A stretch of 64,000 bases of DNA from Gammaproteobacteria bacterium (lineage in GTDB: Bacteria; Pseudomonadota; Gammaproteobacteria; Pseudomonadales; UBA5518): the NCBI GenBank assembly GCA_016718385.1, contig JADKDK010000004.1:186001-250000 (forward strand). The letters run 5' to 3'. The notes beneath the pieces were generated by a model. The model had not been told where the DNA came from and did not search any database. It was given only the letters and a program-made list of their open reading frames with translations. Each line of letters begins with the position of its first letter. Positions within the stretch are counted from its first letter, which is position 1. Shown piece by piece: positions 54,525 through 64,000 of the stretch. A program made the translations under genes and the position numbers.

Positions 54525-57500
54525 CAATCGCTCTCCGCCTGCGACATCAGCGCGGCGTTGCCGCCCGAGGCCGTGGTGTTAACCGAGATCGTCTTCTCCT
54601 GCACGAAGCGCTCCAGGTAGAGCGGTCCGAAGTCGTCGTCGAGCAGCGGCAGCAACGCTCCGGCGCGAGCGGCCAGGCTGTGGCTCAGGCGTTGCGCCAG
54701 CGCCGGGTCGCCGTGACAAAGCACGCCGTCGATCGCGCACGCGGCTATCACCGCCTGCATGCCGGCAATGTCGGGCAGCGCGTGGTGGGCGGTGAGCCCG
54801 TCGGCGAAACCGGCTTCAGCGAGCAGGTTGCGCACCGCCAGCACGGGCGCGCCGGTGGCGGCGTCGGTCAGGAACAGCACGGCGTTGCCCGCCAGCAGCG
54901 CCGCCAGCGCAGGGAGGAGTATGTCGCGCTCGCCGGCGCCTTCGCGGCAGACGCAGAGCAGCACGCCGCGGGCGTCCAGGTGCAGCGTGTTGCTCTCGCC
55001 GGTCGGGCCGGGCAGGGCGCGTGCGTGCCCGATCGCCTCGGCCTGCTGCAGCAGTTGCTGCAGCTGCGCGGCAAGTTCGCCGCGCGCATCGTGTTCGCGC
55101 AAGGGGTCGTGCGCGATGCGTTCGTGCAGCGCGCGAGCCGGCGCCAGGCGCGCGTGCAGACCGCTGTGACGCCACTCCTGCTGCAACTCGGCGAGCGCGT
55201 GCACCGCGGCGCGGCAATCGAAGGCCTGCGGCAGGTCGCCCGCGGTCTCCTCGGGCAGGGGGCGGTAGGCCGGCGGCTGCGCGGGAACCGCACGCAGCAG
55301 GCGTCCCAGGTACAGCGGTCCGCCGGCCTTGGGGCCGGTTCCCGACAGGCCCCGGCCGCCGAAGGGCTGCACCCCGACCACGGCGCCGATCATGTTGCGG
55401 TTGACGTAGACGTTGCCGACGGCGATCTCGCGCGCCAGCAGGTCGATGCTGCCCTGGATGCGGCTGTGGATGCCGAAGGTGAGCCCGTAGCCCGCGGCAT
55501 TGATGCGCCGCGGCAGCTGTTCGAGGTCGGCGGCGCGATAGCGGACGAGGTGCAGCACCGGGCCGAAGACCTCGCGCGGCAGTCGCTCTATCGCATCGAT
55601 CTCGAACAGGTGCGGCGCGAAGAAGCTGCCCTCGTCGCAATCCGCCGACAGCTTGCAGGCGTGCAGCAGGCGCGCGCGCCCGGCGAGCCGCTCGACGTGC
55701 GCCTGCAGGCGCGCGCGCGCGTGGTGGTCGATGATCGGGCCGATGTCGGTCGCGGCGTGCGCGGGATCGCCGATGCGCAGTTCGCTCATCGCACCGATCA
55801 GCATGTGGATCAGCCGGTCGGCGATCTCGTGCTGCACGTAGAGCACGCGCAGCGCCGAGCAGCGCTGCCCGGCGCTGTTGAAGCCCGAGGCGATCACGTC
55901 GTCGACCACCTGTTCGGGCAGCGCGGTGGAGTCCACGATCATCGCGTTCTGGCCGCCGGTCTCGGCGATGAGCATCGCGCGCGCGCCGCCGCGCTCCGCG
56001 AGCCGCGCCGCGATATGGCGCGCCACCCCGGTGGAGCCGGTGAACATCACGCCGGCGATGCGTGCATCCGGCAGCAGCCGCTCGCCGATGGGCTCACCGG
56101 GGCCGCACAGCAATTGCAGCACCTCGCGCGGCACGCCTGCCTCGTGGAACAACTGCGCCACGCGCAGCGCCACCAGCGTGGTCTGCTCGGCCGGCTTGGC
56201 GATCACGGGATTGCCGCTCACCAGGGCCGCGGCCAGCTGGCCGGTGAAGATCGCGACCGGGAAATTCCACGGGCTGATGCAGAGAATCGGGCCGCGCGCT
56301 GCGAGCGCATGGCCGTGCGTGCCGAGCAGCGTCTGCGCCTGCGCGGCGTAATACCGGCAGAAATCGATGGCCTCGCGCACCTCGGCGAGCGCGTCGGCGA
56401 GTGTCTTGCCCGCTTCCTTCACGCAGAAGGCCGCCAGCTCGGGCAGCGCATCCTCGATCAGGCTGGCGGCTCGGCGCAGGTAACCGCAGCGCTCGGCGAA
56501 CGGTGTCGCGGCCCAGCCCGCGGCCACCGCGTGCGCGCGCGTCGCTGCCTGCTCGATGTCATGCTCGCTGCTCGGGAGGTAGTGGCCCAGCACCTCGCGG
56601 TGGTCGGCGGGATTGACCACGGGGATGCAGCCCGGGCCGTCCGTGCAGCCCAGTCGCGCCGCGCTCGCGCCCCAGGCCTCCATGCCGGCCGCGAAGGCGT
56701 GCAGCGCCTCGTAGTCGCGCAGGTCCACGCCGCGGGCGTTGGCGCGCGCGGTGCCGAACAGCGCCGGGGGCAGCGCGATGCCGCGGTTGGCGTAGTGCGA
56801 GGGCGCGCAGCTTTGCGCGCGGATCCGCGGCCAGCGTGGTGCTGGCGAGTGCATCGTCGGCGAGGTTGTGCACGAAGGAGCTGTTGGCGCCGTTCTCGAG
56901 CAACCGGCGCACCAGGTAGGCGAGCAGTTCGCGATGCACCCCGACCGGTGCGTAGATACGCACCGGCACCGGCACGCCGCGCTGCTCCACCAGTTCCTCG
57001 TACAGCTCCTCGCCCATGCCGTGCAGGCGCTGGAACTCGAAGTCCCCGGTGGCGCCGGCGAGCGCGAGCACCGCGGCGGCCGAATGCGCATTGTGGGTGG
57101 CGAACTGCGGATAGAGCCGCTCGCGCCGTGCGAGCAGGCGCGCGGCGCAGACCAGGTAAGCGAGGTCCGTGGAGCTCTTGCGCGTGTACACCGGGTAGCG
57201 AGCAAGCCCGATCGTCTGCGCATGCTTGATCTCGGCGTCCCAGTAGGCGCCCTTCACCAGGCGCACCATGATGCGCCGCTCATGGTGCGTGGCGAGTGCC
57301 ACGAGCCAGTCGATCACCGCGGGTGCGGCCTTCAGGTAGGACTGCACCACCAGGCCGAGGCCCTCCCAACCCGTGAGTTGCGGGTCGCGATAGACGGCCT
57401 CGAACACCTCGAGCGTGATGTCGAGCCGTTCGGCCTCCTCGGCGTCGATGGTGAGGCCGATGTTGTGCGCGCGCGCGGCCACGGCCAGTTCCAGCACGCG

Positions 57501-58313
57501 CGGCACCAGTTCGGCGCGCACGCGTTCGGCCTGCGCGAGCTCGAAGCGCGGGTGCAGCGCGGAAAGCTTCACCGACACGCCGGGGGCCGCAACCGGTGCG
57601 GCGGCACCGGCGCGCCTGCCGATGGCGTCGATCGCCCCGCGGTAGGCCAGGAAATGCTCGTGCGCATCGGCGCTGGTGCGCGCGCCTTCGCCGAGCATGT
57701 CGTAGGAATAGCGGTAGCCGCGTTCTTCCCACTCGCGCGCCTTGTCCAGCGCCGCGGCAATGTCGGTGTCCAGCACGAACTGCGTGCCCATGATCTTCAT
57801 CGCGAGCCGCATCGCGGCGCGTATCGCCGGCTCGCCCGCGCGGCCCACGGTCTGGCGCAGCATGCGCCAGGCGGACTCGGTATCCTCCTCGCGCAGCCGC
57901 ACGACCTTCCCGGTCAGCAGCAGGCCCCAGGCCGAGGCATTCACGAACAGCGACTGGCTGTTGCCCACGTGCGCACGCCAGTCGCCGCCGCCGAGCTTGT
58001 CGCGGATCAGGCGGTCGGCGGTGAGCCTGTCGGGGACGCGCAGCAAGGCCTCGGCCAGGCACATCAGCACCACGCCCTCGCGGCTCGACAGCGAGTATTC
58101 GGCGAGCAACGCATTGATGCCGGCGCGGTAGCGCTGCTTTCCGCGGATGGCCTCGATCAGCCCGGCCGCCGTTGCCGTGATCGTCGCACCGTCGCCGAGA
58201 GCCGCGTCGGCTTCTGCGAGCAGCGCGGCGACACGTTCACCCTCGTCGGCCCCGGTGAGCGCGCGGATGCGGCGGCGCAGCTCGTCCTCCCCCAGGCCAG
58301 GCAAGTCGATCAT
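54524..58313 (-). pseudogene. putA: Bifunctional proline dehydrogenase / L-glutamate gamma-semialdehyde dehydrogenase, frame broken near 56815
   Basis: Oxidises proline to glutamate in two channelled steps. The PRODH part has MKIMGTQFVLDTDI, GVSVKLSALHPRFE, RLVKGAYWD and FATHNAHS. The P5C dehydrogenase part has ISPWNFPVAIFTGQLAAAL and the catalytic Cys (near residue 818) in AGQRCSALRVL. A C-terminal ALDH-superfamily domain follows. No ribbon-helix-helix DNA-binding domain precedes PRODH, so it is probably not a self-repressor. The frame breaks between about 56780 and 56830; removing one base gives roughly 1262 residues. The last bases overlap the TauE-like gene. Confidence 0.93.
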
Positions 58314-58354
58314 GCCCCTGTGTCCTTTGCTGCGTGTCCTGCTCCAGTATGCCA

Positions 58355-58485
58355 GTAGGTCGGCATTCATGCCGACTATAGATTTCCGGCAGGCACGCGT
58401 CGGCATGAATGCCGATTCGGAACTGCGGTTGTCGCCATGAATGGCGACCTACGGGTGATGGCTGCCGCGATGAATGGCGACCTAC
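58355..58485. repeat. Cluster of four REP-like palindromes between argS and putA
   Basis: Forward GTAG plus GTCGGCATTCATGCCGAC at 58355-58376; inverted copies at 58399-58416 (one base decayed), 58431-58452 (GTCGCCATGAATGGCGAC plus CTAC) and 58464-58485 (imperfect, plus CTAC). The last CTAC contains the argS stop codon. Confidence 0.88.
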
Positions 58486-60224
58486 ATGCGCTCGGGGGTC
58501 TCGATGCCGAGCAGTTCGAGGCCGGTGGCCAGCGTGCGCGCGACCACGTCGGCCAGGCGCAGCCGGCTCGCGCGCACCGCAGCCGGCACGTCGTCGCGCA
58601 GGATCGGGCAGTTCTCGTAGAAACGCATGAACAGGCCGGCGAGGTCGTAGAGGTAGGCACACAGCAGGTGCGGCGCGGCGTCGTGCGTGACCGAGCTCAG
58701 TGCCTCGCTGAACTGCGCCAGGCGCAGCGCCAGCGCGCGCTCCTCCGGTGCGTCGATTCCGATCGGCCCGGCGAGGGCCGCCGGATCGATGCACGCCTTG
58801 CGGAAAATGCTGCGCACGCGCGTGCAGGCGTACTGCAGGTAGGGCGCGGTATTGCCCTCGAAACTCAGCATGTGCTCCCAGCTGAACACGTAGTCGCTGG
58901 TGCGGTTCTTGGACAGGTCCGCGTACTTGACCGAGCCGATGCCCACCTGGCGCGCCACTACCGCGCGCTCCTGCGCCGACAGGTCCGCCTCGCGCTCGGC
59001 CAGCAGGCGCGCGGCACGCTCCACCGCCTCGTCGAGCAGCTCGGCCAGCTTCACGGTGCCGCCCGAGCGCGTCTTGAACGGCCTGCCGTCCTCGCCCAGC
59101 ATCTTGCCGAAGGGATGGTGCTCGAGGCTGGTGTGCTCGCCGACGAAGCCGGCGCGGCGGCTGATCGCGAACACCTGCTGCATGTGCAGCTTCTGGCGGT
59201 CGTCGATGAAATACAGGATGCGGTCGGCGTGCAGCACCTGCGCACGGAAGCGCGCGGCGGCGAGGTCGGTGGTGGCATAGAGGAAACCGCCGTCGCCCTT
59301 CTGCACGATCACCGCCATCGCGTTGCCGTCGCGGTCGCGCATCTCCTCGAGGAATACCACGCGCGCGCCTTCGCTCTCGGCGAGCAGGCCGCGCTGATCG
59401 AGCTCCGCGATCACCACGGGCAGTTCGTCGTTGTAGGCGCTCTCGGCCTTGATGTCGGAATGCCTCAGCGTGACGTTCAGCTTGCGGTAGATCTCCTCGC
59501 TGTGCGCCACCGAGATGTCGATGAAACGCTGCCACAGTCGCCGGCAGTGCGCATCGCCCGATTGCAGGCGCACCACGTAGTCGCGCGCGCGGCTGGCGAA
59601 GGCGGCGTCGGCGTCGAAGCACTGCTTGGCGTCGCGGTAGAAGCCCTCGAGGTCGGCGAGCGCGGCATCGTCGATCGACTGGCCCGCGGCCATCACGTCC
59701 TCGAGGTGCGCGATCAGCATGCCGAACTGCGTGCCCCAGTCGCCGACGTGGTTCTGGCGGATCACGCGCTCGCCGCGAAATTCGAGCGCGCGAACCACGG
59801 CATCGCCGATGATCGTGCTGCGCAGGTGCCCGACGTGCATTTCCTTGGCGAGGTTGGGCGCGGAGTAATCCACCACTACGGTCTGCGGCTGTTCGCTCGC
59901 CGGGATGCCGAGCCGCGTATCGGTCGCGGCAGTCTCGACCCGCGCGGCGAGGAAGGCCGGCGAGAGGTGGATGTTGATGAAGCCGGGGCCGGCGATCTCG
60001 AGACGCTCGACCATGCCGGCACCGTCGCAGGCCGCGACGATGCGCCCGGCGAGCTCGCGCGGATTCGTTCCCATGCGCTTCGCCGCAGCCATCGCGCCGT
60101 TGGCCTGGTAGTCGCCGAACTCGGGGCGCGTGCTCTGGGTCAGCAGCGCCTGGCAGTCAGCGGGAATGCCGACGGCGCGCATGGCCGCTTCGACGGCTGT
60201 GTTCAAGTGGTCGCGAAGGTTCAT
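58482..60224 (-). CDS. argS: Arginine-tRNA ligase
   Basis: Charges tRNA-Arg. The 580-residue class I synthetase has the N-terminal Add1 domain, the PNLAKEMHVGHLRST HIGH region near residues 125-139, NHVGDWGTQFGML, and FKTRSGGTVKL where many ArgRS lack a canonical KMSKS. The anticodon-binding domain ends ATGLELLGIETPERM. ATG 60224 (MNLRDHL) matches the family; the in-frame upstream extension is not part of it. The TAG stop lies in a REP-like head. Confidence 0.96.
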   Translation of the reverse strand: MNLRDHLNTAVEAAMRAVGIPADCQALLTQSTRPEFGDYQANGAMAAAKRMGTNPRELAGRIVAACDGAGMVERLEIAGPGFINIHLSPAFLAARVETAATDTRLGIPASEQPQTVVVDYSAPNLAKEMHVGHLRSTIIGDAVVRALEFRGERVIRQNHVGDWGTQFGMLIAHLEDVMAAGQSIDDAALADLEGFYRDAKQCFDADAAFASRARDYVVRLQSGDAHCRRLWQRFIDISVAHSEEIYRKLNVTLRHSDIKAESAYNDELPVVIAELDQRGLLAESEGARVVFLEEMRDRDGNAMAVIVQKGDGGFLYATTDLAAARFRAQVLHADRILYFIDDRQKLHMQQVFAISRRAGFVGEHTSLEHHPFGKMLGEDGRPFKTRSGGTVKLAELLDEAVERAARLLAEREADLSAQERAVVARQVGIGSVKYADLSKNRTSDYVFSWEHMLSFEGNTAPYLQYACTRVRSIFRKACIDPAALAGPIGIDAPEERALALRLAQFSEALSSVTHDAAPHLLCAYLYDLAGLFMRFYENCPILRDDVPAAVRASRLRLADVVARTLATGLELLGIETPERM

Positions 60225-60260
60225 GGGCGCCGACTTCCGGGTATGCGGACAAGGCGCGCG

Positions 60261-60288
60261 ATTGTAGCCGCTGGGGGGAGGCGAGCAA
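60261..60288 (-). promoter_or_regulatory. Candidate argS promoter
   Basis: On the minus strand, TTGCTC (60288-60283), a 16-bp spacer and TACAAT (60266-60261) lie 36 bp before the argS ATG. Confidence 0.45.
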
Positions 60289-60400
60289 AGGGCGCCCCGG
60301 ATGCGCGATGTCGCCTGCCCACCGTGGCCAGCCACGCCTCGGTGATCCATCCGGCAACCGCTCCCGTATCGCAGGCCACAATCACACCGAGGTTACGATC

Positions 60401-60715
60401 ATGAAGAAGCTCATCATCAACAGCTGGGATGCCGTGATGGACAACCGCTACAACCCCTTGCGGCACCTCGATCCGGCATCCCAGCATTTCATGATGCAGG
60501 TGCTCGGCTGGATGTGGAGCATGATTTTCTCGCTGTCGTTTCTCTCGATCTTCTATTTCAGCGTGGTGTGGATGGCGCACCTGCTGCTCCTTGGTGGCGT
60601 GGCGCTGACGGTTGCAACCTTCAGGCAAGCGGAGAAGCAGTCACTGGAAACGAATTCACGCCTGCGAGCCGGAGCTGCGCCTGCGTGCGTGTGGATGCTC
60701 GACAAGGAAGCCTGA
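60401..60715 (+). CDS. Small membrane protein of unknown function
   Basis: A 104-residue protein. After a charged start (MKKLIINSWDAVMDNRYNPL) come two closely spaced hydrophobic stretches, roughly residues 38-55 and 57-72, and then a short cytoplasmic-looking tail ending MLDKEA. ATG 60401 is in a GAGGTTACGATC context. By eye its base use is less GC-saturated than the neighbours. It sits between argS and the cryptochrome. No family is recognised. Confidence 0.6.
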   Translation: MKKLIINSWDAVMDNRYNPLRHLDPASQHFMMQVLGWMWSMIFSLSFLSIFYFSVVWMAHLLLLGGVALTVATFRQAEKQSLETNSRLRAGAAPACVWMLDKEA

Positions 60716-60787
60716 TCGTCCGGCCGATGCCTCAATGGTGGCATTCGCGGCCGGGATTTCATGCGGGCGATCAGCTTCTCCGGTGTC

Positions 60788-62080
60788 ATGAGAGAAATAT
60801 ACTGGTTCCGCGATGACCTGCGCCTGCAGGACAACCCCGGGCTGCTGGAGCACGCGCAGGCCACCGCATTGCTGTGCGTGTTCTTCTGGCCGCGTCCGCG
60901 CCCGTGGTGCAACGTGTCCGGGATTGGAGTCCAGCGTGAACGATTCCTCCTCGAGAGCCTGCAGGCGCTGCGGGACGCGCTGCGAGCGCGCGGTCAGGAT
61001 CTGCTGGTGTTGCACGGCGCGCCGGAACTGCTGTTGCCAGAGCTGGCCGCGCAGCACCGCATCGCGCGAATCGGTGTCGCCAGCAGCGTAGGCGTCGATG
61101 AGCAGCGCCAGCTGGAACGGGTGCGTGGGCGTGTCGGGATTCCCCTCGAGTTGCATCCGGCCAACACGCTGTTTCGGCAGGAGCAGCTGCCCTTCGTGCC
61201 CGGCGAGATGCCGCGCCAGTTCACGCCGTTTCGCGAGCGCGTGGAGGCGCTGGACGTGGACGCCGTGCAGCCCGTGCCGGATGCGTTGCCGCCCCCGCCG
61301 CGCGGGGCGAGGTTCGCTGCCCTGCCGCGTGCGCTCGCTTCGCCGCACCCCGGTTTCACCGCGCGCGGCGGCACTGCAGCCGGCGAGCAACGCCTGTACG
61401 ACTGGATGTGGCGGGAGCGCGCCGCGGCGCATTACAAGGACACGCGCAATGCGCTCGACGGCCTCTATGCCTCGGGCAGGCTGTCGCCATGGCTCGCCAA
61501 CGGCAGCCTGTCGGTACGCCAGGTCGCGCTGGAACTGTTCCGCTTCGAGCGCGAGGAGACGCGCAACGAGTCCACGCGCTGGTTCTGGCAGGAACTGCTG
61601 TGGCGCGAGTTCTTTCACTGGCGCGCCCGCGTCGATGGCGTGCGCCTGTTCGCGCCGGGCGGCATCGGCGGGCGCCGAGCGTTGTGCTGCTTCGAGCCGC
61701 GCGCCTTCGCGCGCTGGTGCGCGGGCGACACCGATCATCCGCTGGTCAACGCATTGATGCGCCAGCTGGTGCAGACCGGCTGGATGAGCAACCGCGGCCG
61801 CCAGATCGCGGCGAGCTGTCTCGTGAACGAACTCGGGCTCGACTGGCGCTACGGCGCGGCCTTCTTCGAAAAGCACCTCATCGATTACGACGTCGCGAGC
61901 AATTACGGCAATTGGCAATACATCGCTGGCGTCGGTTGCGACCCGCGCGGCGGCCGGCATTTCAACCTGGCGAAGCAGGCGGCGATCTTCGACCCCGACG
62001 GTGAGTTCACCCGTGCCTGGGGGGGCTTGCGCCCGGTACAGCCACGCTATGTTGTCGATGCGGCCGATTGGCCCATTTGA
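60788..62080 (+). CDS. DASH family cryptochrome / photolyase-like protein
   Basis: A flavoprotein of the photolyase superfamily. MREIYWFRDDLRLQDNP starts the N-terminal antenna domain. The FAD domain has GRLSPWLANGSLS, and WFWQELLWREFFHW. The ending NYGNWQYIAGVGCDPRGG with FNLAKQAAIFDPDGEF is diagnostic for DASH cryptochromes, which repair single-stranded DNA or act as photoreceptors. ATG 60788 gives 430 residues; an in-frame ATG at 60761 would add nine. No carotenoid or other light-response gene is adjacent. Confidence 0.93.
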   Translation: MREIYWFRDDLRLQDNPGLLEHAQATALLCVFFWPRPRPWCNVSGIGVQRERFLLESLQALRDALRARGQDLLVLHGAPELLLPELAAQHRIARIGVASSVGVDEQRQLERVRGRVGIPLELHPANTLFRQEQLPFVPGEMPRQFTPFRERVEALDVDAVQPVPDALPPPPRGARFAALPRALASPHPGFTARGGTAAGEQRLYDWMWRERAAAHYKDTRNALDGLYASGRLSPWLANGSLSVRQVALELFRFEREETRNESTRWFWQELLWREFFHWRARVDGVRLFAPGGIGGRRALCCFEPRAFARWCAGDTDHPLVNALMRQLVQTGWMSNRGRQIAASCLVNELGLDWRYGAAFFEKHLIDYDVASNYGNWQYIAGVGCDPRGGRHFNLAKQAAIFDPDGEFTRAWGGLRPVQPRYVVDAADWPI

Positions 62081-62135
62081 TTGCCGCGGTTCAGCCACCG
62101 GCGATCCGGCGCCGATCCCGCTGCGTAAACTGCGA

Positions 62136-62588
62136 ATGAATGACAATATGACACGAAGGGCCGAACGACGCGCTCCGCTGCCTGCGCTGGTGGCGGGACT
62201 GGCCGGCCTGCTCCCCTTCATCGGCAGCGCGAGCCTCTACCTGCTCACGGCGGAGGAGCGCTGGCTGGAGGTGCTGCGCGCATACGCGGCCGTGATTGCG
62301 AGCTTCGTCGGTGCGCTGCAGTGGGGCTACGCGGTGCGCGACTGCCTAGCAGGCGCTTCTGCCTGGCGTGCCTACGGATGGAGCGTGCTGCCGGCACTGG
62401 CGGCCTGGGTGTCGCTGCTCCTGCCCGTTCCGATCGGCCTGCAGCTCCTCGCTACGACACTTCTCCTGTGCCTGGTGGTCGACCACGCCTTCGCGCGCGC
62501 GCGGCCCGGCCCGGCGTGGCTTCTGCCACTGCGCACAGCACTCACCGCCGGCGCCGCCGTCAGCCTGCTGGGCGTCCTTTGGCTGTGA
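62136..62588 (+). CDS. DUF3429 family membrane protein
   Basis: A 150-residue protein with four to five helices. ALVAGLAGLLPFIGSASLYLL and YAAVIASFVGALQWGYAV are the DUF3429 pattern. The family has no known function and in gammaproteobacteria is often near photolyase or cryptochrome genes, as here. ATG 62136 (MNDNMTRR) is the likeliest start; longer in-frame openings overlap the cryptochrome. Confidence 0.82.
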   Translation: MNDNMTRRAERRAPLPALVAGLAGLLPFIGSASLYLLTAEERWLEVLRAYAAVIASFVGALQWGYAVRDCLAGASAWRAYGWSVLPALAAWVSLLLPVPIGLQLLATTLLLCLVVDHAFARARPGPAWLLPLRTALTAGAAVSLLGVLWL

Positions 62589-62642
62589 GGGCCGCGCTGA
62601 CCGGGTTGGCGGTGTGGCGTCACACCCGGCGCACCACGCGAT

Positions 62643-64000
62643 CTAGCGCGCGTCATGCTGCGTGCTCAACAGGAAATGCGACAGCGCGGGGATCAGCAGC
62701 AGCGCGCCGACCATGTTCCAGACGAACATGAAGGCGAGCAGGATGCCCATGTCGGCCTGGAACTTGATCGGGGACCACGCCCAGGTGATCACGCTCGCGC
62801 CCATCGTGATGCCTACCAGGCAGACTACCCGCCCGGTGAAATTCAGCGCATCGCGGTAGGCATCGCCCAGCGAGCGGCCGCTGCGCTGCGCGGCGAGCTG
62901 CACCGTGACGAGGTAGAGCGCGTAGTCGACGCCGCAGCCCACGCCGAGCGCCGTCACCGGCAGCGAAGACACCTTGATGCCGATGCCCAGCACCACCATC
63001 AGGGCCTCGCAGAGGAACGAGGTGATGGCGAGCGGAACCAGCGCGACGATCACGGCGCGCCAGTTGCGGAACGTGATGTAGCACAGCACGACCACCGACG
63101 CATAGACCAGCGCGAGCATGCGGTAATTGGCCACGGCGACCACCTCGTTGGTGGCCGCGTCTATTCCTGCCGAACCGGCCGCGAGGAGGAACTGGCGCTG
63201 TTCGGAATTGTGCTCGTTGGCGAAATCCTGCGCCACCTGCGCGACCCGCGCGAGCGTGGCAGCCTTGTGGTCCTTCAGATACGCAATCACCGGCGCCACC
63301 GATGCGTCGCCACTCAGCAGGTCGGGCGAATTGGTCGTGGCGGTGTTCACCGCGAGGCTGCCGATCTGCCTGCTGCGCGGAATATCCATCCACTTGGGGT
63401 TGCCTTCGGACGTACCCATGGTGATCATCGGGACGCTGCTCCCAAGCGACTCCACCGCGATCACCTCGGGCAACTGCTGCAGCGCCCACGCCAGCCGGTC
63501 CTGTTCGACCAGCGTCTCGTAATCCCTGATGCCCTCGGGGCCCGTCGCCGTGATGACCGCGAACTGGTCGCCCGAGATGCGATAGTGATCGTTGATGTAG
63601 ACCACGTCCCGGTTGTAGCGCGAGTTGGGGCGCAGTTCCGGTGCGCCCGCGTCGAGGTCGCCGATCTGCAGATACGCATGGCTTATCGCGAAGGAGCCGA
63701 TCCCGAGCGCAATGCTCGCAACGACGAGCGGTATGGCGTAGCGGCGCTCGGAGCAGTTGCCGATCATCGACCAGACCACGCCGAGGAGGCCCTTCTCGCC
63801 GGTCGCCGACCCGGTCTCCAGGCTCCGCTTTGCGGCCTTCTCGCCGACACCGATGTAGGACAGGGCGACCGGGATCAGGATCAGCTTCGTGAAGATGAGG
63901 ATCACGACACCGATGCTCGTGGTGATCGCCAGGTCGCGAATGGCCGGTATGTCGATCAGCAGCATCACCGCGAAGGCGAACGCGTTGGTGAGCAGCGCCG
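62643..64000 (-). CDS. RND/MMPL superfamily exporter, 5' end beyond window
   Basis: The C-terminal ~450 residues of a large RND-type permease; the frame is open to the window edge. TM helices around IPAIRDLAITTSIGVVILIF precede a long periplasmic loop (residues ~120-270 of this part, GDQFAVITATGPEGI). A second set of helices follows, with the RND/MMPL pattern LGVGCGVDYALYLVTVQ and ITWAWSPIKFQADMGILLAFM. Members of this subgroup export lipids or hydrophobic compounds. No adaptor protein is visible in the window. Confidence 0.85.
   Translation of the reverse strand, partial: ALLTNAFAFAVMLLIDIPAIRDLAITTSIGVVILIFTKLILIPVALSYIGVGEKAAKRSLETGSATGEKGLLGVVWSMIGNCSERRYAIPLVVASIALGIGSFAISHAYLQIGDLDAGAPELRPNSRYNRDVVYINDHYRISGDQFAVITATGPEGIRDYETLVEQDRLAWALQQLPEVIAVESLGSSVPMITMGTSEGNPKWMDIPRSRQIGSLAVNTATTNSPDLLSGDASVAPVIAYLKDHKAATLARVAQVAQDFANEHNSEQRQFLLAAGSAGIDAATNEVVAVANYRMLALVYASVVVLCYITFRNWRAVIVALVPLAITSFLCEALMVVLGIGIKVSSLPVTALGVGCGVDYALYLVTVQLAAQRSGRSLGDAYRDALNFTGRVVCLVGITMGASVITWAWSPIKFQADMGILLAFMFVWNMVGALLLIPALSHFLLSTQHDAR

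Overview
The window is a high-GC stretch from a gammaproteobacterium. The gene orders metG-rsxABCDGE-nth, mrp-dcd, purN-purM, DUF2066-permease-hda and holD-rimI, together with the liu leucine-degradation genes, resemble Pseudomonadales-type genomes. No tRNA, rRNA, CRISPR array, integrase or transposase was found. Seven conserved genes each carry a one-base indel, and one 195-bp stretch contains no A or T. This suggests an imperfectly polished, perhaps metagenome-derived, assembly rather than widespread gene decay.

Layout. Bases 1-11802 form a surface-glycan region. It holds a GT4 glycosyltransferase, methyltransferases, a GT2 polyprenyl-phosphate-type glycosyltransferase, a YfhO-like GT-C membrane protein, an EmrE/ArnE-like small transporter, two acyltransferase-3 proteins and a second GT-C-like protein. 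Bases 11803-15334 hold a leucine-rich leader peptide, leuA, a holD-like gene, rimI and a small conserved gene. Bases 15939-24165 (minus strand) are metG, the complete Rnf/Rsx electron-transport operon and nth. mrp and dcd follow. Next come a TetR regulator with a small exported protein, purM/purN, and the divergent DUF2066-permease-hda group. In that group the permease-hda junction is destroyed by the G/C-only tract.

Bases 32857-38273 carry the liu genes (regulator, isovaleryl-CoA dehydrogenase and both methylcrotonyl-CoA carboxylase subunits) behind a palindromic operator. Bases 40177-45263 carry an acyl-CoA ligase, a DmdC-type dehydrogenase and an aldehyde dehydrogenase. The right part holds a patatin-barrel (type Vd-like) protein, a SulP transporter, a DUF1214-like protein next to an IorAB-type molybdenum hydroxylase, putA with a TauE/SafE-like permease, argS, a DASH cryptochrome and the edge of an RND/MMPL exporter.

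Dispersed between genes are GTAG/GTGG-headed palindromes like the SMAG/REP families. At five genes (nth, liuB, the acyl-CoA ligase, the dmdC-like gene and argS) the GTAG head itself supplies the TAG stop codon. The other points most worth following are the putative leucine attenuator before leuA, the three-component glycan-modification-like set in the first 8 kb, and the liu cluster that lacks liuC and liuE.
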